DNA of 39,858 nt, taken from positions 1 through 39,858 of the forward strand of contig JAPLRP010000078.1 of NCBI GenBank assembly GCA_026399095.1. The letters are read 5' to 3'. The notes beneath the pieces are model-generated. The model saw only the letters and a list, made by a program, of their open reading frames with translations, made no database searches and was not told the origin of the DNA. The translations under genes and the position numbers were made by a program. Below are positions 1-9,869 of this stretch, one piece after another. Source of the DNA: Methylococcales bacterium (GTDB lineage Bacteria; Pseudomonadota; Gammaproteobacteria; Methylococcales; Methylomonadaceae). Within the stretch, counting starts at the first letter, position 1. The number at the start of each line of letters is the position of its first letter.

Positions 1-107
1 AGTGGGATATTGTGAATGCGGGCAACTACCTCAACAGGCTCTTTTCTAAGAACCACTGCTTCTACAATTTCTTTACGTTTTTGGCTTCGTTTCTCGGCTC
101 TATTCAT
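1..107 (-). CDS. Partial IS630-like transposase N-terminus (runs off the left edge)
   Basis: Reading leftward from an ATG at 105-107, an open frame of 35 codons runs to the window edge. It begins MNRAEKRSQKRKEIVEAVV and continues into a helix-turn-helix-like stretch (EVVARIHNIP). This resembles the DNA-binding start of IS630/Tc1-type transposases, which bind the element ends. A TATAAT-like box lies only a few bases before the ATG. The stretch near 127-152 (catgcgaaaacttatgggac followed by aattaa) may be the outer end of the element, since IS630 elements insert at TA. The family call comes from a short fragment, so it is tentative. Two plus-strand ORFs across this interval look like antisense shadows. 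Confidence 0.5.
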   Translation of the reverse strand, partial: MNRAEKRSQKRKEIVEAVVLRKEPVEVVARIHNIP

Positions 108-329
108 GGTTATATTATACCATGTCATGCGAAAACTTATGGGACAATTAATACTTACCGATTATTGCTATTACGTATCTCTTGCCAGATTTTTCTGGCC
201 CTTCAAGCTGTGGGCGGATAAAAGCAATCTGTATCTTCAACACAAAGGGTAATGGCATCGGCAAACCTGTCATTAAAAGCATAAACTACAGACAGCCAAG
301 ATTACAATAGCTTTACAAAATCAACAGGC

Positions 330-360
330 AAAAAAAGGGGGGGGCATAAAGCCCCCCCCC
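330..360 (-). terminator. Rho-independent terminator of ftsH
   Basis: On the minus strand a 9-bp all-GC stem (G8C pairing with GC8) closes a 5-base loop and is followed by seven T residues. It starts 14 bases after the ftsH stop codon. The G8 and C9 homopolymers are unusually pure for a terminator stem. Confidence 0.9.
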
Positions 361-373
361 ATATGAGCGCACC

Positions 374-2293
374 TCAAACTTGTCCAGCAGGTTTATTTTT
401 ATTGATATTAGTTTTAATTACTTTGTTTGTATCAATTTTTTCCTGCTTGTTATACATATTAGGTTGAATGACTTCATCTTCTTTAGGTGGACGAGGCTCA
501 TTACCGGCCATCAAGTCATCAATTTGATCTTTATCAATGGTTTCCCATTTCATTAAAGCGTCAGCCATTTTATGAAGTATGCTAATGTTCTCTTGCAATA
601 TTGTTTCTGCACGATGATAGTTACTATCGATTACCGCTCGTATTTCTTCATCTATTAGTTGTGCAACCGATCCAGAAACTTTGCTACCTTGTGATCCTGG
701 ATAACCCATAAAAGGCTGTCCACCTTCTTCACCATAGACCAAAGGACCTAGTTTTTCTGAAAATCCCCAACGGGTTACCATGTTTCGCGCCAATTCAGTT
801 GCTCTTTCGATGTCGTTAGAAGCGCCTGTCGTTACTCTGTCACCACCATAGATCATTAACTCTGCAATTCTTCCACCGAATAGACTGGCTATTTGGCTTT
901 CAAGTTTTCGTTTGCTCGCACTGTATTGATCTCTTTCTGGTAAAAACATGGTAATACCCAATGCTCTGCCTCTTGGCATAATACTAACCTTATAGACTGG
1001 ATCGTGATCAGGTGATGTTTGCCCAACAATACAGTGGCCAGCTTCGTGATAGGCCGTTAATAACTTGTCATCTTCTGTCATCACCATGGTATGTTTTTCA
1101 GCACCCATCAGGATTTTGTCTTTAGCCTTCTCAAGATCACTCATGTTAACTTGTACTTTATTGGATCTAGCAGCAAATAAGGCGGCTTCATTTACAACGT
1201 TAGCGAGTTCAGCACCTGAAAATCCTGGTGTGCCTCTTGCAATGTCTTTTAATTTGACATCATCAGCAGCCGGTACTTTTTTGATGTGAACATTTAATAT
1301 TTGCTCACGACCACGAACATCAGGCAAACCTACATTTACTTGACGATCAAATCTTCCGGGTCTTAACAAAGCTTTATCAAGAACATCTGCACGGTTTGTT
1401 GCTGCAATGACAATAACGCCTTCGTTACCTGTAAAACCATCCATTTCAACCAATAATTGGTTAAGTGTTTGTTCACGCTCGTCATTACCACCACCCATGC
1501 CTGCACCGCCTCTTTGGCGACCAACAGCATCGATCTCGTCAATAAAGATAATACAAGGCGCGTGCTCTTTAGCTTGAGCAAACATGTCTCTTACTCTTGA
1601 TGCACCAACGCCCACAAACATTTCTACAAAATCAGAACCCGATACGGTAAAGAATTTAACACCTGCTTCACCAGCTATTGCTCTTGCAATCAATGTTTTA
1701 CCTGTTCCTGGAGGACCTACCATCAAAATTCCGCGTGGTATTTGTCCGCCCAAGCGTTGGAATTTTTGTGGATCTCTCAAAAAATCTACCAATTCTGTCA
1801 CTTCTTCTTTTGCTTCTTCACAGCCAGCTACGTCTGCAAATTTTGCGGTTAGCTTATCTTCTTCAAGTAGCTTAGCCTTACTTTTACCAAAAGCATTGCC
1901 ACCCATGCCTCCACCTTGTGTTTTACGCATGTAAATGATCCATACAGCAATCAACAGGAGCATTGGAAACCAGGATATAAACATCTGCATAAAAAGTGAT
2001 TGTTGAGCAGGTGGCTTGGTTCTTACCTGAACACCGGCACTTAAAAGATCATCAATCAAATGGGGATCATTTGGATTATAGGTTTCATAGTTTTGACCAT
2101 CGGCTGTACGCAACTTAATGGTTTGGCCGGTCATTTCTACACGATCAACCAGCTTATTCTTAACTTTGACGATAAATTCCGAATAAGCAAGGGATTCGTC
2201 TATCGGTGGCGTAGTATTTACACGATTGTAAATAAGAAATGCACCGGCTATTACAACACTCCAAAGAAGAGCGTTTAGGATATGTTTTTTCAT
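374..2293 (-). CDS. ftsH: ATP-dependent zinc metalloprotease FtsH
   Basis: FtsH is a membrane-anchored hexameric AAA+ protease that degrades misfolded membrane proteins and short-lived cytoplasmic regulators. The 639-residue length is normal. Two membrane segments (about 5-22 and 103-121) flank a periplasmic domain. Walker A GPPGTGKT is at 193-200, Walker B IIFIDEID at 248-255, and the second region of homology ([20 protein letters not shown]) at about 298-317. The zinc site HEAGH is at 416-420, with Asp494 as the likely third ligand. A CAGGAG ribosome site sits about 8 bases before the ATG. In many gammaproteobacteria ftsH follows rlmE. Here it stands alone downstream of a sigma factor gene, and its own hairpin ends the transcript. 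Confidence 0.98.
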   Translation of the reverse strand: MKKHILNALLWSVVIAGAFLIYNRVNTTPPIDESLAYSEFIVKVKNKLVDRVEMTGQTIKLRTADGQNYETYNPNDPHLIDDLLSAGVQVRTKPPAQQSLFMQMFISWFPMLLLIAVWIIYMRKTQGGGMGGNAFGKSKAKLLEEDKLTAKFADVAGCEEAKEEVTELVDFLRDPQKFQRLGGQIPRGILMVGPPGTGKTLIARAIAGEAGVKFFTVSGSDFVEMFVGVGASRVRDMFAQAKEHAPCIIFIDEIDAVGRQRGGAGMGGGNDEREQTLNQLLVEMDGFTGNEGVIVIAATNRADVLDKALLRPGRFDRQVNVGLPDVRGREQILNVHIKKVPAADDVKLKDIARGTPGFSGAELANVVNEAALFAARSNKVQVNMSDLEKAKDKILMGAEKHTMVMTEDDKLLTAYHEAGHCIVGQTSPDHDPVYKVSIMPRGRALGITMFLPERDQYSASKRKLESQIASLFGGRIAELMIYGGDRVTTGASNDIERATELARNMVTRWGFSEKLGPLVYGEEGGQPFMGYPGSQGSKVSGSVAQLIDEEIRAVIDSNYHRAETILQENISILHKMADALMKWETIDKDQIDDLMAGNEPRPPKEDEVIQPNMYNKQEKIDTNKVIKTNINKNKPAGQV

Positions 2294-2451
2294 GGTTTAA
2301 TCTCCTGACCTTATAAAAAGATCAATATGTAGCGTTACGGTTAACTACAGCTCCATCCAAAACTAAATGTCGTTAAATTACCCAACCATCAGTTTGAAAT
2401 ATTTTTCTTTTCTGCCTTAAGACAGACGTTTAATACTAACTCTTTTATTTA

Positions 2452-3834
2452 TTATAAAAAAGCCATTAATTCATCACCAAAACTTCTTCTAATTTTATCT
2501 AGCGCCATGACCTGTATTTGTCTTACGCGCTCTCTGGTTAAATTAAGCTCTGCGCCAATTTCCTGCAAAGTCATTGCATTGTCCGTATCAACTCCAAAAT
2601 GACAACTAATCACTTTTGCTTCTCTTGGATTAAGGATTTTAATGGCTTTTTCTATCAAACTTTCAAGATCTGTTTGTGCAATTTTCATAAAAGAACAAGT
2701 AAAAACATCTTGTTCCAAAAAATCAATTGGCGAGAATGCTGTCTCACCATCTTCTTCTGACCCCTCAAGTGACGTTGCTGTTTGTGATATTGATAAAAAA
2801 GAGCATATCTCGTCAGTTGAAAGCTTTGCCTGTTCTGCCAACTCTTTTATGCTTGGATCTCTCCCATTTTGAGCGATAAATTTGTCTTTAGATCGAAATA
2901 CTTTATTAATATTTGCAACTTGCCCACAAGGCACTCGAACAACTCGTTCGCTTCGTGATAATGATCTTGATATCGCTTGTCTAATCCAATAACCTGCATA
3001 GGTTGAAAATTGAAATCCCAAACGATAATCATATCTATCAACAGCTTTTAATAAACCGGTCTGACCTTCTTGGACAAGATCATCAAAATCCAGAAAGCTA
3101 CCTTTATATTGATTGGCTATAAATAAAACTAATCTTGAATTAGCTGTAGCTATTTGTTGCCTTAACTGTAACCAATGATATTCTGATAAAACGACTTCAG
3201 AAAAATATTTATGCATCTCACTACTAGACATAAAAAGAAATTGTTCGTCGTAACTTAGCAACATATCAGAAAAATTTGAATCTTTAATGGTGTTACGGCG
3301 ACTAACACCTTCCAATCTTTTAAGTATGATATCTGAATCCTTCTTATCAATATGGCTACCAACTTGATAACAAAGACCTCTTAACTTGTGCGCATAAACA
3401 ATTACATCTACCAGCTTTACCAAATCATTGAAGGAGAATGAAAATAATTGCAATGCTGTGACAAGATTTAACTTATCAGCGCTATAAGCGCCGTCTGTTA
3501 TAGCATTGCGTGATAAGCATTGAAAATATTTCTTTATATCTGTTAAATCAGTTGTTATTCCTGTTTCCGGTGTAACTTCATCATCCTGTTCTACACTATT
3601 ACAATCTTGATCGTATTGATTTAATAACCATAATGCAGTCACAGGAAATTGAGAAAGTGCGGTTATAAGTTTAGATTTCTCGTCTTTTAATTTACTAGCA
3701 ATGTGAAAATTACTGTTTTCTACATAGTCTGTCGAATCAGACATACTGACTACAGGTAGTTCAGTTTCGCTAGTCGCATTATCAACAACAAATCCTATAT
3801 TTTGTTTTGACAACTGTGTATTTAAATAAGCCAT
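2452..3834 (-). CDS. Divergent RNA polymerase sigma-70 family factor
   Basis: A sigma-70 factor of 460 residues. Region 2 is well kept at about 228-300 (FLDFDDLVQEGQTGLLKAVD, then FSTYAGYWIRQAISRSL). Region 3 follows to about 350. Region 4 is at about 400-450 and ends in the helix-turn-helix (TLQEIGAELNLTRERVRQIQ). The first 225 residues are unusual. There is no acidic region 1.1, and region 1.2 is barely recognisable near 97-115. A stretch around 55-75 (ALSQFPVTALWLLNQYDQ) recalls the non-conserved insert of RpoD. I infer an RpoD-derived alternative (group 2-like) sigma factor rather than the housekeeping one. RpoS is the main alternative, but the long N-terminus argues against it. The gene is monocistronic, 158 bases upstream of ftsH. 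Confidence 0.88.
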   Translation of the reverse strand: MAYLNTQLSKQNIGFVVDNATSETELPVVSMSDSTDYVENSNFHIASKLKDEKSKLITALSQFPVTALWLLNQYDQDCNSVEQDDEVTPETGITTDLTDIKKYFQCLSRNAITDGAYSADKLNLVTALQLFSFSFNDLVKLVDVIVYAHKLRGLCYQVGSHIDKKDSDIILKRLEGVSRRNTIKDSNFSDMLLSYDEQFLFMSSSEMHKYFSEVVLSEYHWLQLRQQIATANSRLVLFIANQYKGSFLDFDDLVQEGQTGLLKAVDRYDYRLGFQFSTYAGYWIRQAISRSLSRSERVVRVPCGQVANINKVFRSKDKFIAQNGRDPSIKELAEQAKLSTDEICSFLSISQTATSLEGSEEDGETAFSPIDFLEQDVFTCSFMKIAQTDLESLIEKAIKILNPREAKVISCHFGVDTDNAMTLQEIGAELNLTRERVRQIQVMALDKIRRSFGDELMAFL

Positions 3835-4254
3835 AACACCAAATCCTCACAAGCAGAGTATTTTGAATACTTAAATAGCTGGTTATCGTTAAATTAAATC
3901 GATATAGCTATTTAATTTCTTTAAAAGCATCAATACGATCAGGTACTTTTAACACCAGATCAGAAAACATTAGTATTTGCTGTTAACAATTTGTTTACTA
4001 ATCATTTCGCAATAGAGTATCAATTAGAAATAATCTTGTCAAAGTATAGTTTAACAAAACATGAACAAAGTATTTCAATAGCATGACAATATTTAAAAAA
4101 ATTTATCACTACAATCCTCTGGCCGCAAAATTAAAAACAAAAAATCATAAAATACAACAAATTATAATGTCTTCCCTCGCCATAAATAAACCACACAGTT
4201 AGCATACAAATACTGTACAAGAACAAACAAAATTTTGTTTTTATTTGAAATATC
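3835..4254. other. AT-rich non-coding region upstream of the sigma factor gene
   Basis: About 420 bases without a convincing gene lie between the divergent sigma factor and arfB. The sequence is rich in A and T and should hold the minus-strand promoter of the sigma gene. I see no strong hairpin, tRNA or repeat in it. Confidence 0.5.
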
Positions 4255-4263
4255 TTGATTGGC

Positions 4264-4482
4264 ATGGTTTTAGTTGCGCTTAAAGCGAATAAAACCATGA
4301 GAAAGAGAGCTGAACAACTACTTGGGAAAAGATTGAATGAATATTTTATTAGCGGTCACCAGCTCAAAAATAATCCATTCAGCAGGCGTTGCATCAATAT
4401 TTTCGACGGACTATTCAAAAAAAAATACTTTTGGCGTTATAACGAAGATAATATCAGGCCCATACCCCAATTATTGATGTAA
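4264..4482 (+). CDS. Doubtful small ORF just upstream of arfB
   Basis: An ATG at 4264 opens a 72-codon basic reading frame (starting MVLVALKANKTMRKRAEQLL) that ends 7 bases before the arfB start. No ribosome binding site is visible and I recognise no family. The tight spacing to arfB is the only support. It may be a short leader gene or simply chance coding. Confidence 0.2.
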   Translation: MVLVALKANKTMRKRAEQLLGKRLNEYFISGHQLKNNPFSRRCINIFDGLFKKKYFWRYNEDNIRPIPQLLM

Positions 4483-4489
4483 CCCAAAA

Positions 4490-4903
4490 ATGTTACTCAT
4501 ATCCAATCAAATTAGTATTCCAGAAACAGAGATCGAAGTTAATGCTATTCGCGCTCAAGGTTCTGGCGGTCAGAATGTTAATAAAGTATCAACGGCAGTT
4601 CACTTACGTTTTGATATTAATGCCTCATCATTACCGGATTTTTACAAAGAAAAGTTACTGACTTTAAAAGACCAACGTATTTCAAAAGAAGGTGTAATTG
4701 TCATTAAAGCACAGCAATATCGTAGCCAGGAAAAGAACAAAGAGGACGCCTATAATCGACTAATAGCTCTAGTAAAAAACGTAGCCTTGGCCTGTAAAAA
4801 GCGTAAAACAACCAAACCAACCAAAGGTTCAAAACTTAAACGTCTCGATGACAAAACCAAGCAAGGAAAAATTAAAGCGTTAAGAGGGAAAGTTGATTTT
4901 TAG
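4490..4903 (+). CDS. arfB: Alternative ribosome-rescue factor ArfB (YaeJ), peptidyl-tRNA hydrolase
   Basis: ArfB frees ribosomes stalled at mRNA ends by hydrolysing the peptidyl-tRNA. It is a back-up to tmRNA. The 137-residue protein carries the catalytic loop RAQGSGGQNVNKVSTAVHLR with the GGQ motif at residues 26-28. It ends in the basic tail (KKRKTTKPTK and then RLDDKTKQGKIKALRGKVDF) that enters the empty mRNA channel. Length and start agree with the E. coli protein. It converges with the minus-strand gene that ends at 4913, leaving only 9 bases between stop codons. Confidence 0.96.
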   Translation: MLLISNQISIPETEIEVNAIRAQGSGGQNVNKVSTAVHLRFDINASSLPDFYKEKLLTLKDQRISKEGVIVIKAQQYRSQEKNKEDAYNRLIALVKNVALACKKRKTTKPTKGSKLKRLDDKTKQGKIKALRGKVDF

Positions 4904-4912
4904 TGACAGCAC

Positions 4913-5404
4913 TTAATTACCTATCTGCATCGCAGACAACTTCATTAGCGTTAGGCTTGCAAGGGCATCTCCGCCACTAATATCAGGAATAATTCGTAAC
5001 TCAAGTGCATTTAACTGCTTAAGATCAACAGTATAATTTTCAAGCTGCCTGATTGTAAGCGGGGGGCTAAAATGATATTGCTGACGCAAAATTTCTTGAA
5101 AAAAATCTTCATTTTCCCTACGCCAAAGCAAAATAAACTCTTGGGTACGAGCCTGTTTATTCTCATCAAACGCAAGGGATATAAATTTAATGACCTGAGG
5201 TTGATCAAAAATAAGCCGTATTGTTTGTTCACCTGAACTGGCCGCCTGCCAACCCGAATTGAAACCACAAACCAAAGCTGATTCAATTGGATATTCCGGA
5301 TTTTCTGAGCTTATTTCTACTTGTGCCAACTTTTCAAGGTCTAAATAATCCAAATCAGAAGAGTGTGAGGATTTTGTAATTTGTTCAATCAATGTTTTAC
5401 GCAT
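4913..5404 (-). CDS. Conserved hypothetical protein, possibly a discoidin/XRCC1-like beta-sandwich
   Basis: A 163-residue soluble protein with no signal peptide. The middle (SGWQAASSGEQTIRLIFDQP, then VIKFISLAFDEN, then EFILLWRREN) has the alternating pattern of a galactose-binding-like beta-sandwich, with phrases typical of discoidin-like domains in cytoplasmic bacterial proteins. The start is supported by an AAAGG site before the ATG. It lies 43 bases downstream of the large SNF2 gene on the same strand, so the two are probably co-transcribed. The function is unknown, and the domain assignment rests on pattern recognition only. Confidence 0.7.
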   Translation of the reverse strand: MRKTLIEQITKSSHSSDLDYLDLEKLAQVEISSENPEYPIESALVCGFNSGWQAASSGEQTIRLIFDQPQVIKFISLAFDENKQARTQEFILLWRRENEDFFQEILRQQYHFSPPLTIRQLENYTVDLKQLNALELRIIPDISGGDALASLTLMKLSAMQIGN

Positions 5405-5447
5405 ATGAAACCTTTAAAATAGCTGTAGGATTGACGCTAGCTAACCT

Positions 5448-8400
5448 TTAATCAATATCTTTTATCAATGCCATCATGTCCTCAACAGACATTTTCCCAC
5501 TAACTTCGCCACCTTCAAGCAAACTATTGGCCAAATCACGCTTATGTTTATGAAGATCAACAATTTTATCCTCTATAGTATCTTTTGCAACCAAACGATA
5601 AATAGTGACCGGTCGCTTCTGGCCCATACGATGTGCACGATCAGAAGCCTGATCTTCCACTGCTGGATTCCACCAGGGATCCATGTGAATAACATAGTCC
5701 GCTGCAGTTAAATTTAAACCGGTGCCACCCGCTTTCAGGCTGATTAAAAATAAATCCCCCTCTCCTGCCTGAAATAAATTAACCGCTTTTTTACGCTGAG
5801 GGACTGGGGTCGAACCATCCAGATAATGGTAATTTATGCCTTTTTTGTCTAACAGCTGTCGGATTAACTTTAAGTGACCGACAAATTGACTAAATACCAA
5901 TGCTTTGTGACGATTATCCAGTAACTCATCAACCAGCTCTTCAAAAGCTTGCAGCTTAGAACTAGCCAAGGTACTTTCTTCCATTACCAAGCTCGGATGA
6001 CAACAGGCTCTTCGTAATTTCATGATTTCAGCTAATATTTTCAGTTGCTTATGCCCAGGCTGATCTGATGATGACAACATGGCTTGCATGGCATTTCGAC
6101 GCAAGGCTTCGTAGAGCGCGCGCTCTTCAGGGCTCAGTTCGATATGTAAAGTAACTTCAGTTCGTGGCGGTAATTCGGTCAAAACATCATTTTTAAGGCG
6201 ACGAAGAATAAACGGCCTTAATAACTTTTTTAGACGCTGTTGAATTTCATGATCTTTCTGATTTTCAATAGCCTGTGCATAGCGTTCATTAAACTTTTGT
6301 AAAGAACCCAATAAGCCGGGATTTATAAAATTAAATAAATTCCACAATTCCCCCAAATGGTTTTCTATGGGCGTGCCCGTAGTAATCAATTTGAAATCAG
6401 CCTGCAAAGAAAGCGCCGCTTTAGAGCGTTTTGTCAAGGAATTTTTAATAGCCTGCGCTTCATCAGCCACCAAGGTATGCCATTTTTTTAAAGCCAAGCG
6501 ATCCGCTTCTGTTTGTAATAACCCATAACTACAAACTACCAAATCAAAAGGTCCTGCGTTATCCAGCATTTCTTGCCTGTCACCGATTCCAAATTGATAA
6601 ACATTCAGAGTGGGCGCAAAGCGCTGCGCTTCTTCCAGCCAATTAATACAAACTGAAGTCGGTGCCAATATTAACGTAGGCCCTTTAGGGGCGCGTGATA
6701 AAATCAAGGCCAAAGCCTGTATAGTCTTACCTAAACCCATATCATCTGCCAAACAGGCACCGGCTCCCCAATGAGCCAGACGCATCATCCATTGAAATCC
6801 CTCACGCTGATAATCACGTAATTCACCTTGTAAGGTTGATGGCAACTTGGGATTTAAATCACCCATTTCGTTTAATCTGAGTAATTGATCTTTCCATGGC
6901 TTACTGGCGGCAATAGCCATACCATTGGTAATTTCATCTAAAGCCAAAGCTGCCAAGGGATGAAAACGAACTATATCTTTTTGCACGTCACCCAAACCGG
7001 ACAAATCATCAAGTCGCTGCCGTAATTCACGCGTCAACGCGATAATCTGCCCATCTTCCAGCTTTAAAAAACGCCCTGTAGAGGCATTTAAGAGCCCCAT
7101 CAATCGCTGCATATCCAAAACTTGCTCGGCATCAATTTGGATATTGCCTTCCACGCTAAACCAATCTTTTTCTTTGCGCACTGAAAACTGCACTTGTGCT
7201 AAGCCGGCTTCACGACTGAGTTGAATTTTTTTACCTTTTGGCCATTCAAGCACAGCAAAATCTTCTAGCGCTTGTAAATTTAATAGGGCTTCCAATGCTA
7301 ATTCTGTATCATCCAATTGCCATTTAGGCTCTTTAACGGCATATAACTCAGGACACTCAATCAATGCTTGCTTTAGATAATTATTTTCAAGACTAAAATC
7401 GCGGGTAGTTTGTAGTTGTTTACCATTAATTTCTGCCAAAACGGTTGCTCCACCAACACCCGGCCTATAAAGAGGACCACCATCACTAAAAGGTTGTACA
7501 AACATTTCTATTTGTATTCCCTGCCCGACAGGCTGTAAATGAATATGCAATCGACTATCTGCAGGAACGGTGACGGCATGATTCGACGATCCACCAATAT
7601 CGGATTGTACTGTCAACATTGAAGCAATTGAAGAAATAGAATCAATCACTTGCTGCCGAGCTGAAGTGGGCACTGTCAAACCGTTTTTACCTAAAATTTC
7701 AGCAACATGACGATGAGAATCACTAATCACATAAACCAATAAACCATTGCTTGCGGTTTTTTGGGCAACAATCTTCTGTGTGGTAATTTGCGGTATTAAG
7801 GAAATATGTAAATTTTCTTGTTGCTCTTTAACCAGTAATTGGGGCTCAGACAAACTGATATCAACTGGACTATTTAAGGCTTCCTGATTAGCCCAAAATA
7901 TAGAGGGATGTCCAACAGCCTCTGTAATTGCATTACTCGGCAACACATAAACTTCTTTGTTGTAGTATCCGTAATAATCCGATTCTTTTTCAATCTGGAT
8001 ATGAGCGCAAATACGGCGATCTTGTTCGGCGAGGTATTCAAATTCTGCCATGTTATGGTAAAGCTTTTTTAATGCGATAACTCGACCTTTGGTCCAACTT
8101 CCCGTTTTACCCAATCGCTGCTCTTTTGGCACCAATGTTACCATGTTACTATCTAAACTAAGTGACCAAATAAGGCGTAGTTCTTTTTGTGCAACTGGCC
8201 CAGGCTCAGCTGTTAGCTGCGTTAATGCCTCTAAAGCTCTTTCCCAAGCAGAAACTTGCGGTAATAAATCAATAATTTGATTAAACGGCGATTGAATATA
8301 CTTTTGCGTTATTTGCTGACAGGGCTTATTTTGATAATCCAAGCGTTGTAATAACGATGAGCTTACAGCAGCATACCAGCTATAACCTTGCTGCTGTGCT

Positions 8401-9575
8401 TGTTGACAAAACCCTGCCAAATCAGCCAAGAAAGCACTATTTTTGGGGTTGCGGGTGATAATTTCAGCCTCACCAATCCAAAACAACAATAAAGCCTGAA
8501 ACAAATACTCATAAGCATATTTGTTGACCTTCAACAAATATGTGCTTTGCTCAACACTGGATTTACCCTGATAAACATCAACTGCTTCCAACAGGATCAA
8601 GCTTAGTATATAAAACTCATTTTGTAAGCCCTGTTTGATGGTTAACTGAACCTGCTGCCTGAGCAACATCAGATTTGCCAAGCTACGACTGCGTAGCAAT
8701 GCCAGATTAAAAAAATAACCTTGAATACCATCAATACTGATATTGCGTTTACCCGTTTCTTTTTTTAACGTTTTCAATGCTAGGTTAAATAAAGCAATCG
8801 CCTCATCATTTCGATTTTGTAAGAAACGCAACGTTGCTATTAACTTCAGTCCTTCTCCTGATAAGTCCCCTGCTAGCCATTCTTCCGCATCTTTAAGATT
8901 ACCTCGAAACAAGCGCTCTTCAATAACAACATGAACTATATACGGACTATGATGTTTTACCTCGCCAAAAAAATGTTCAAGTAATTGATATTGAAAAGAC
9001 ACATCATTAATATCTATGCGACTGTCATGCAAAAAATAACTTAAGGCCAAAGACTTAATCTGATCCGACAAAGATGAAAACCATTCAGCGTTATAATCTG
9101 CAAAGAAAATCTTTTTGATATTGTTAGCAAAATTCTGCCTGTAATCGCTATGAAAGCGTTCAATATTCGCAGCAAATGCAACATCATTGCCTTGGTACAA
9201 AAAAATTCGTAATTGCTTTATCGCATGATATGCACCAACTCTCTCTGGATAATAGTAACTAGGCTCAGCAATTAATAATTGTGCTAATTTGTAAAACCAA
9301 GGCTCTTTAATAGCGCGCCGCATTAATTGCTCGGCAATATCTTCATTACAACGCAACCCATCGGCACTAATAACAATCAATCCAGCTTTCTGTAATTTTT
9401 CACGTAATGGCTTATCAATTAAAGCTATTTTTCTAGGCTCGAAATAACCTGTCGCCTTAAATAATCCTTGCAAGGAAGACTGGCCTATCGGGGCATAAAT
9501 AACTGATAAAAAGAGCATGATAGTCTGCTCATCATTTGATAGCGCATTAAAAAAAGGCAATAATTTATTTTTCAT
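5448..9575 (-). CDS. Very large SNF2-family DEAD/DEAH-box helicase
   Basis: A 1375-residue protein with the Swi2/Snf2 ATPase engine at its C-terminus. Motif I (ADDMGLGKT) is near residue 940 and motif II reads DEAQ near 1037. GTPIENHLGELWNLFNFINP follows, and motif VI (DRAHRMGQKRPVTIYRLV) is near 1318. Such enzymes translocate on double-stranded DNA and displace bound proteins, in bacteria often RNA polymerase. The N-terminal 900 residues are mostly unrecognised. They include a helical, repeat-like part (about 1-450) and then a beta-rich region. No SWIM zinc motif was seen. The frame is intact. The start lacks a clear ribosome site, so the exact N-terminus is less certain. The small gene downstream is probably its partner in one transcript. 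Confidence 0.93.
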   Translation of the reverse strand: MKNKLLPFFNALSNDEQTIMLFLSVIYAPIGQSSLQGLFKATGYFEPRKIALIDKPLREKLQKAGLIVISADGLRCNEDIAEQLMRRAIKEPWFYKLAQLLIAEPSYYYPERVGAYHAIKQLRIFLYQGNDVAFAANIERFHSDYRQNFANNIKKIFFADYNAEWFSSLSDQIKSLALSYFLHDSRIDINDVSFQYQLLEHFFGEVKHHSPYIVHVVIEERLFRGNLKDAEEWLAGDLSGEGLKLIATLRFLQNRNDEAIALFNLALKTLKKETGKRNISIDGIQGYFFNLALLRSRSLANLMLLRQQVQLTIKQGLQNEFYILSLILLEAVDVYQGKSSVEQSTYLLKVNKYAYEYLFQALLLFWIGEAEIITRNPKNSAFLADLAGFCQQAQQQGYSWYAAVSSSLLQRLDYQNKPCQQITQKYIQSPFNQIIDLLPQVSAWERALEALTQLTAEPGPVAQKELRLIWSLSLDSNMVTLVPKEQRLGKTGSWTKGRVIALKKLYHNMAEFEYLAEQDRRICAHIQIEKESDYYGYYNKEVYVLPSNAITEAVGHPSIFWANQEALNSPVDISLSEPQLLVKEQQENLHISLIPQITTQKIVAQKTASNGLLVYVISDSHRHVAEILGKNGLTVPTSARQQVIDSISSIASMLTVQSDIGGSSNHAVTVPADSRLHIHLQPVGQGIQIEMFVQPFSDGGPLYRPGVGGATVLAEINGKQLQTTRDFSLENNYLKQALIECPELYAVKEPKWQLDDTELALEALLNLQALEDFAVLEWPKGKKIQLSREAGLAQVQFSVRKEKDWFSVEGNIQIDAEQVLDMQRLMGLLNASTGRFLKLEDGQIIALTRELRQRLDDLSGLGDVQKDIVRFHPLAALALDEITNGMAIAASKPWKDQLLRLNEMGDLNPKLPSTLQGELRDYQREGFQWMMRLAHWGAGACLADDMGLGKTIQALALILSRAPKGPTLILAPTSVCINWLEEAQRFAPTLNVYQFGIGDRQEMLDNAGPFDLVVCSYGLLQTEADRLALKKWHTLVADEAQAIKNSLTKRSKAALSLQADFKLITTGTPIENHLGELWNLFNFINPGLLGSLQKFNERYAQAIENQKDHEIQQRLKKLLRPFILRRLKNDVLTELPPRTEVTLHIELSPEERALYEALRRNAMQAMLSSSDQPGHKQLKILAEIMKLRRACCHPSLVMEESTLASSKLQAFEELVDELLDNRHKALVFSQFVGHLKLIRQLLDKKGINYHYLDGSTPVPQRKKAVNLFQAGEGDLFLISLKAGGTGLNLTAADYVIHMDPWWNPAVEDQASDRAHRMGQKRPVTIYRLVAKDTIEDKIVDLHKHKRDLANSLLEGGEVSGKMSVEDMMALIKDID

Positions 9576-9769
9576 TTATATTTTTTTGATTTCAGACACG
9601 GAAAAAATTGAGTCGAACTGCTATCTTTTCGATCCATCCGTAAGAATACTTCGGTGAATTTTATTTACAAGTATAACGTGAGCGCAATAAAAAAAGCACT
9701 CAAAGGGTGAAAGGACTTTTAATATCTTATTTATTCGTAATAAAACAAAAATTGACGAAAACACAAAGA

Positions 9770-9797
9770 TCTCTTATTCAATGATATGAATAAGAGA
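9770..9797 (-). terminator. Perfect 11-bp inverted repeat, likely terminator
   Basis: The arms TCTCTTATTCA and TGAATAAGAGA pair perfectly around a 6-base loop (atgata). The hairpin lies about 70 bases downstream of the stop of the minus-strand gene that ends at 9870. On that strand it is followed by a T-rich but imperfect tail (tctttgtgtttt). A terminator is the simplest reading. A protein-binding palindrome upstream of the SNF2 gene is the alternative. Confidence 0.5.
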
Positions 9798-9869
9798 ATG
9801 TTCTTCGTAGCTTTGTCAGCTTAAATTTAGATGTTTGAGCTAAACAATTAACACCTTACAATTTCTTAA

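Noticed and set aside
12-252. Two overlapping plus-strand ORFs of 69 and 78 codons at the left edge
   Set aside because: They lie antisense to the IS630-like transposase start and its probable end, and look like no known protein.
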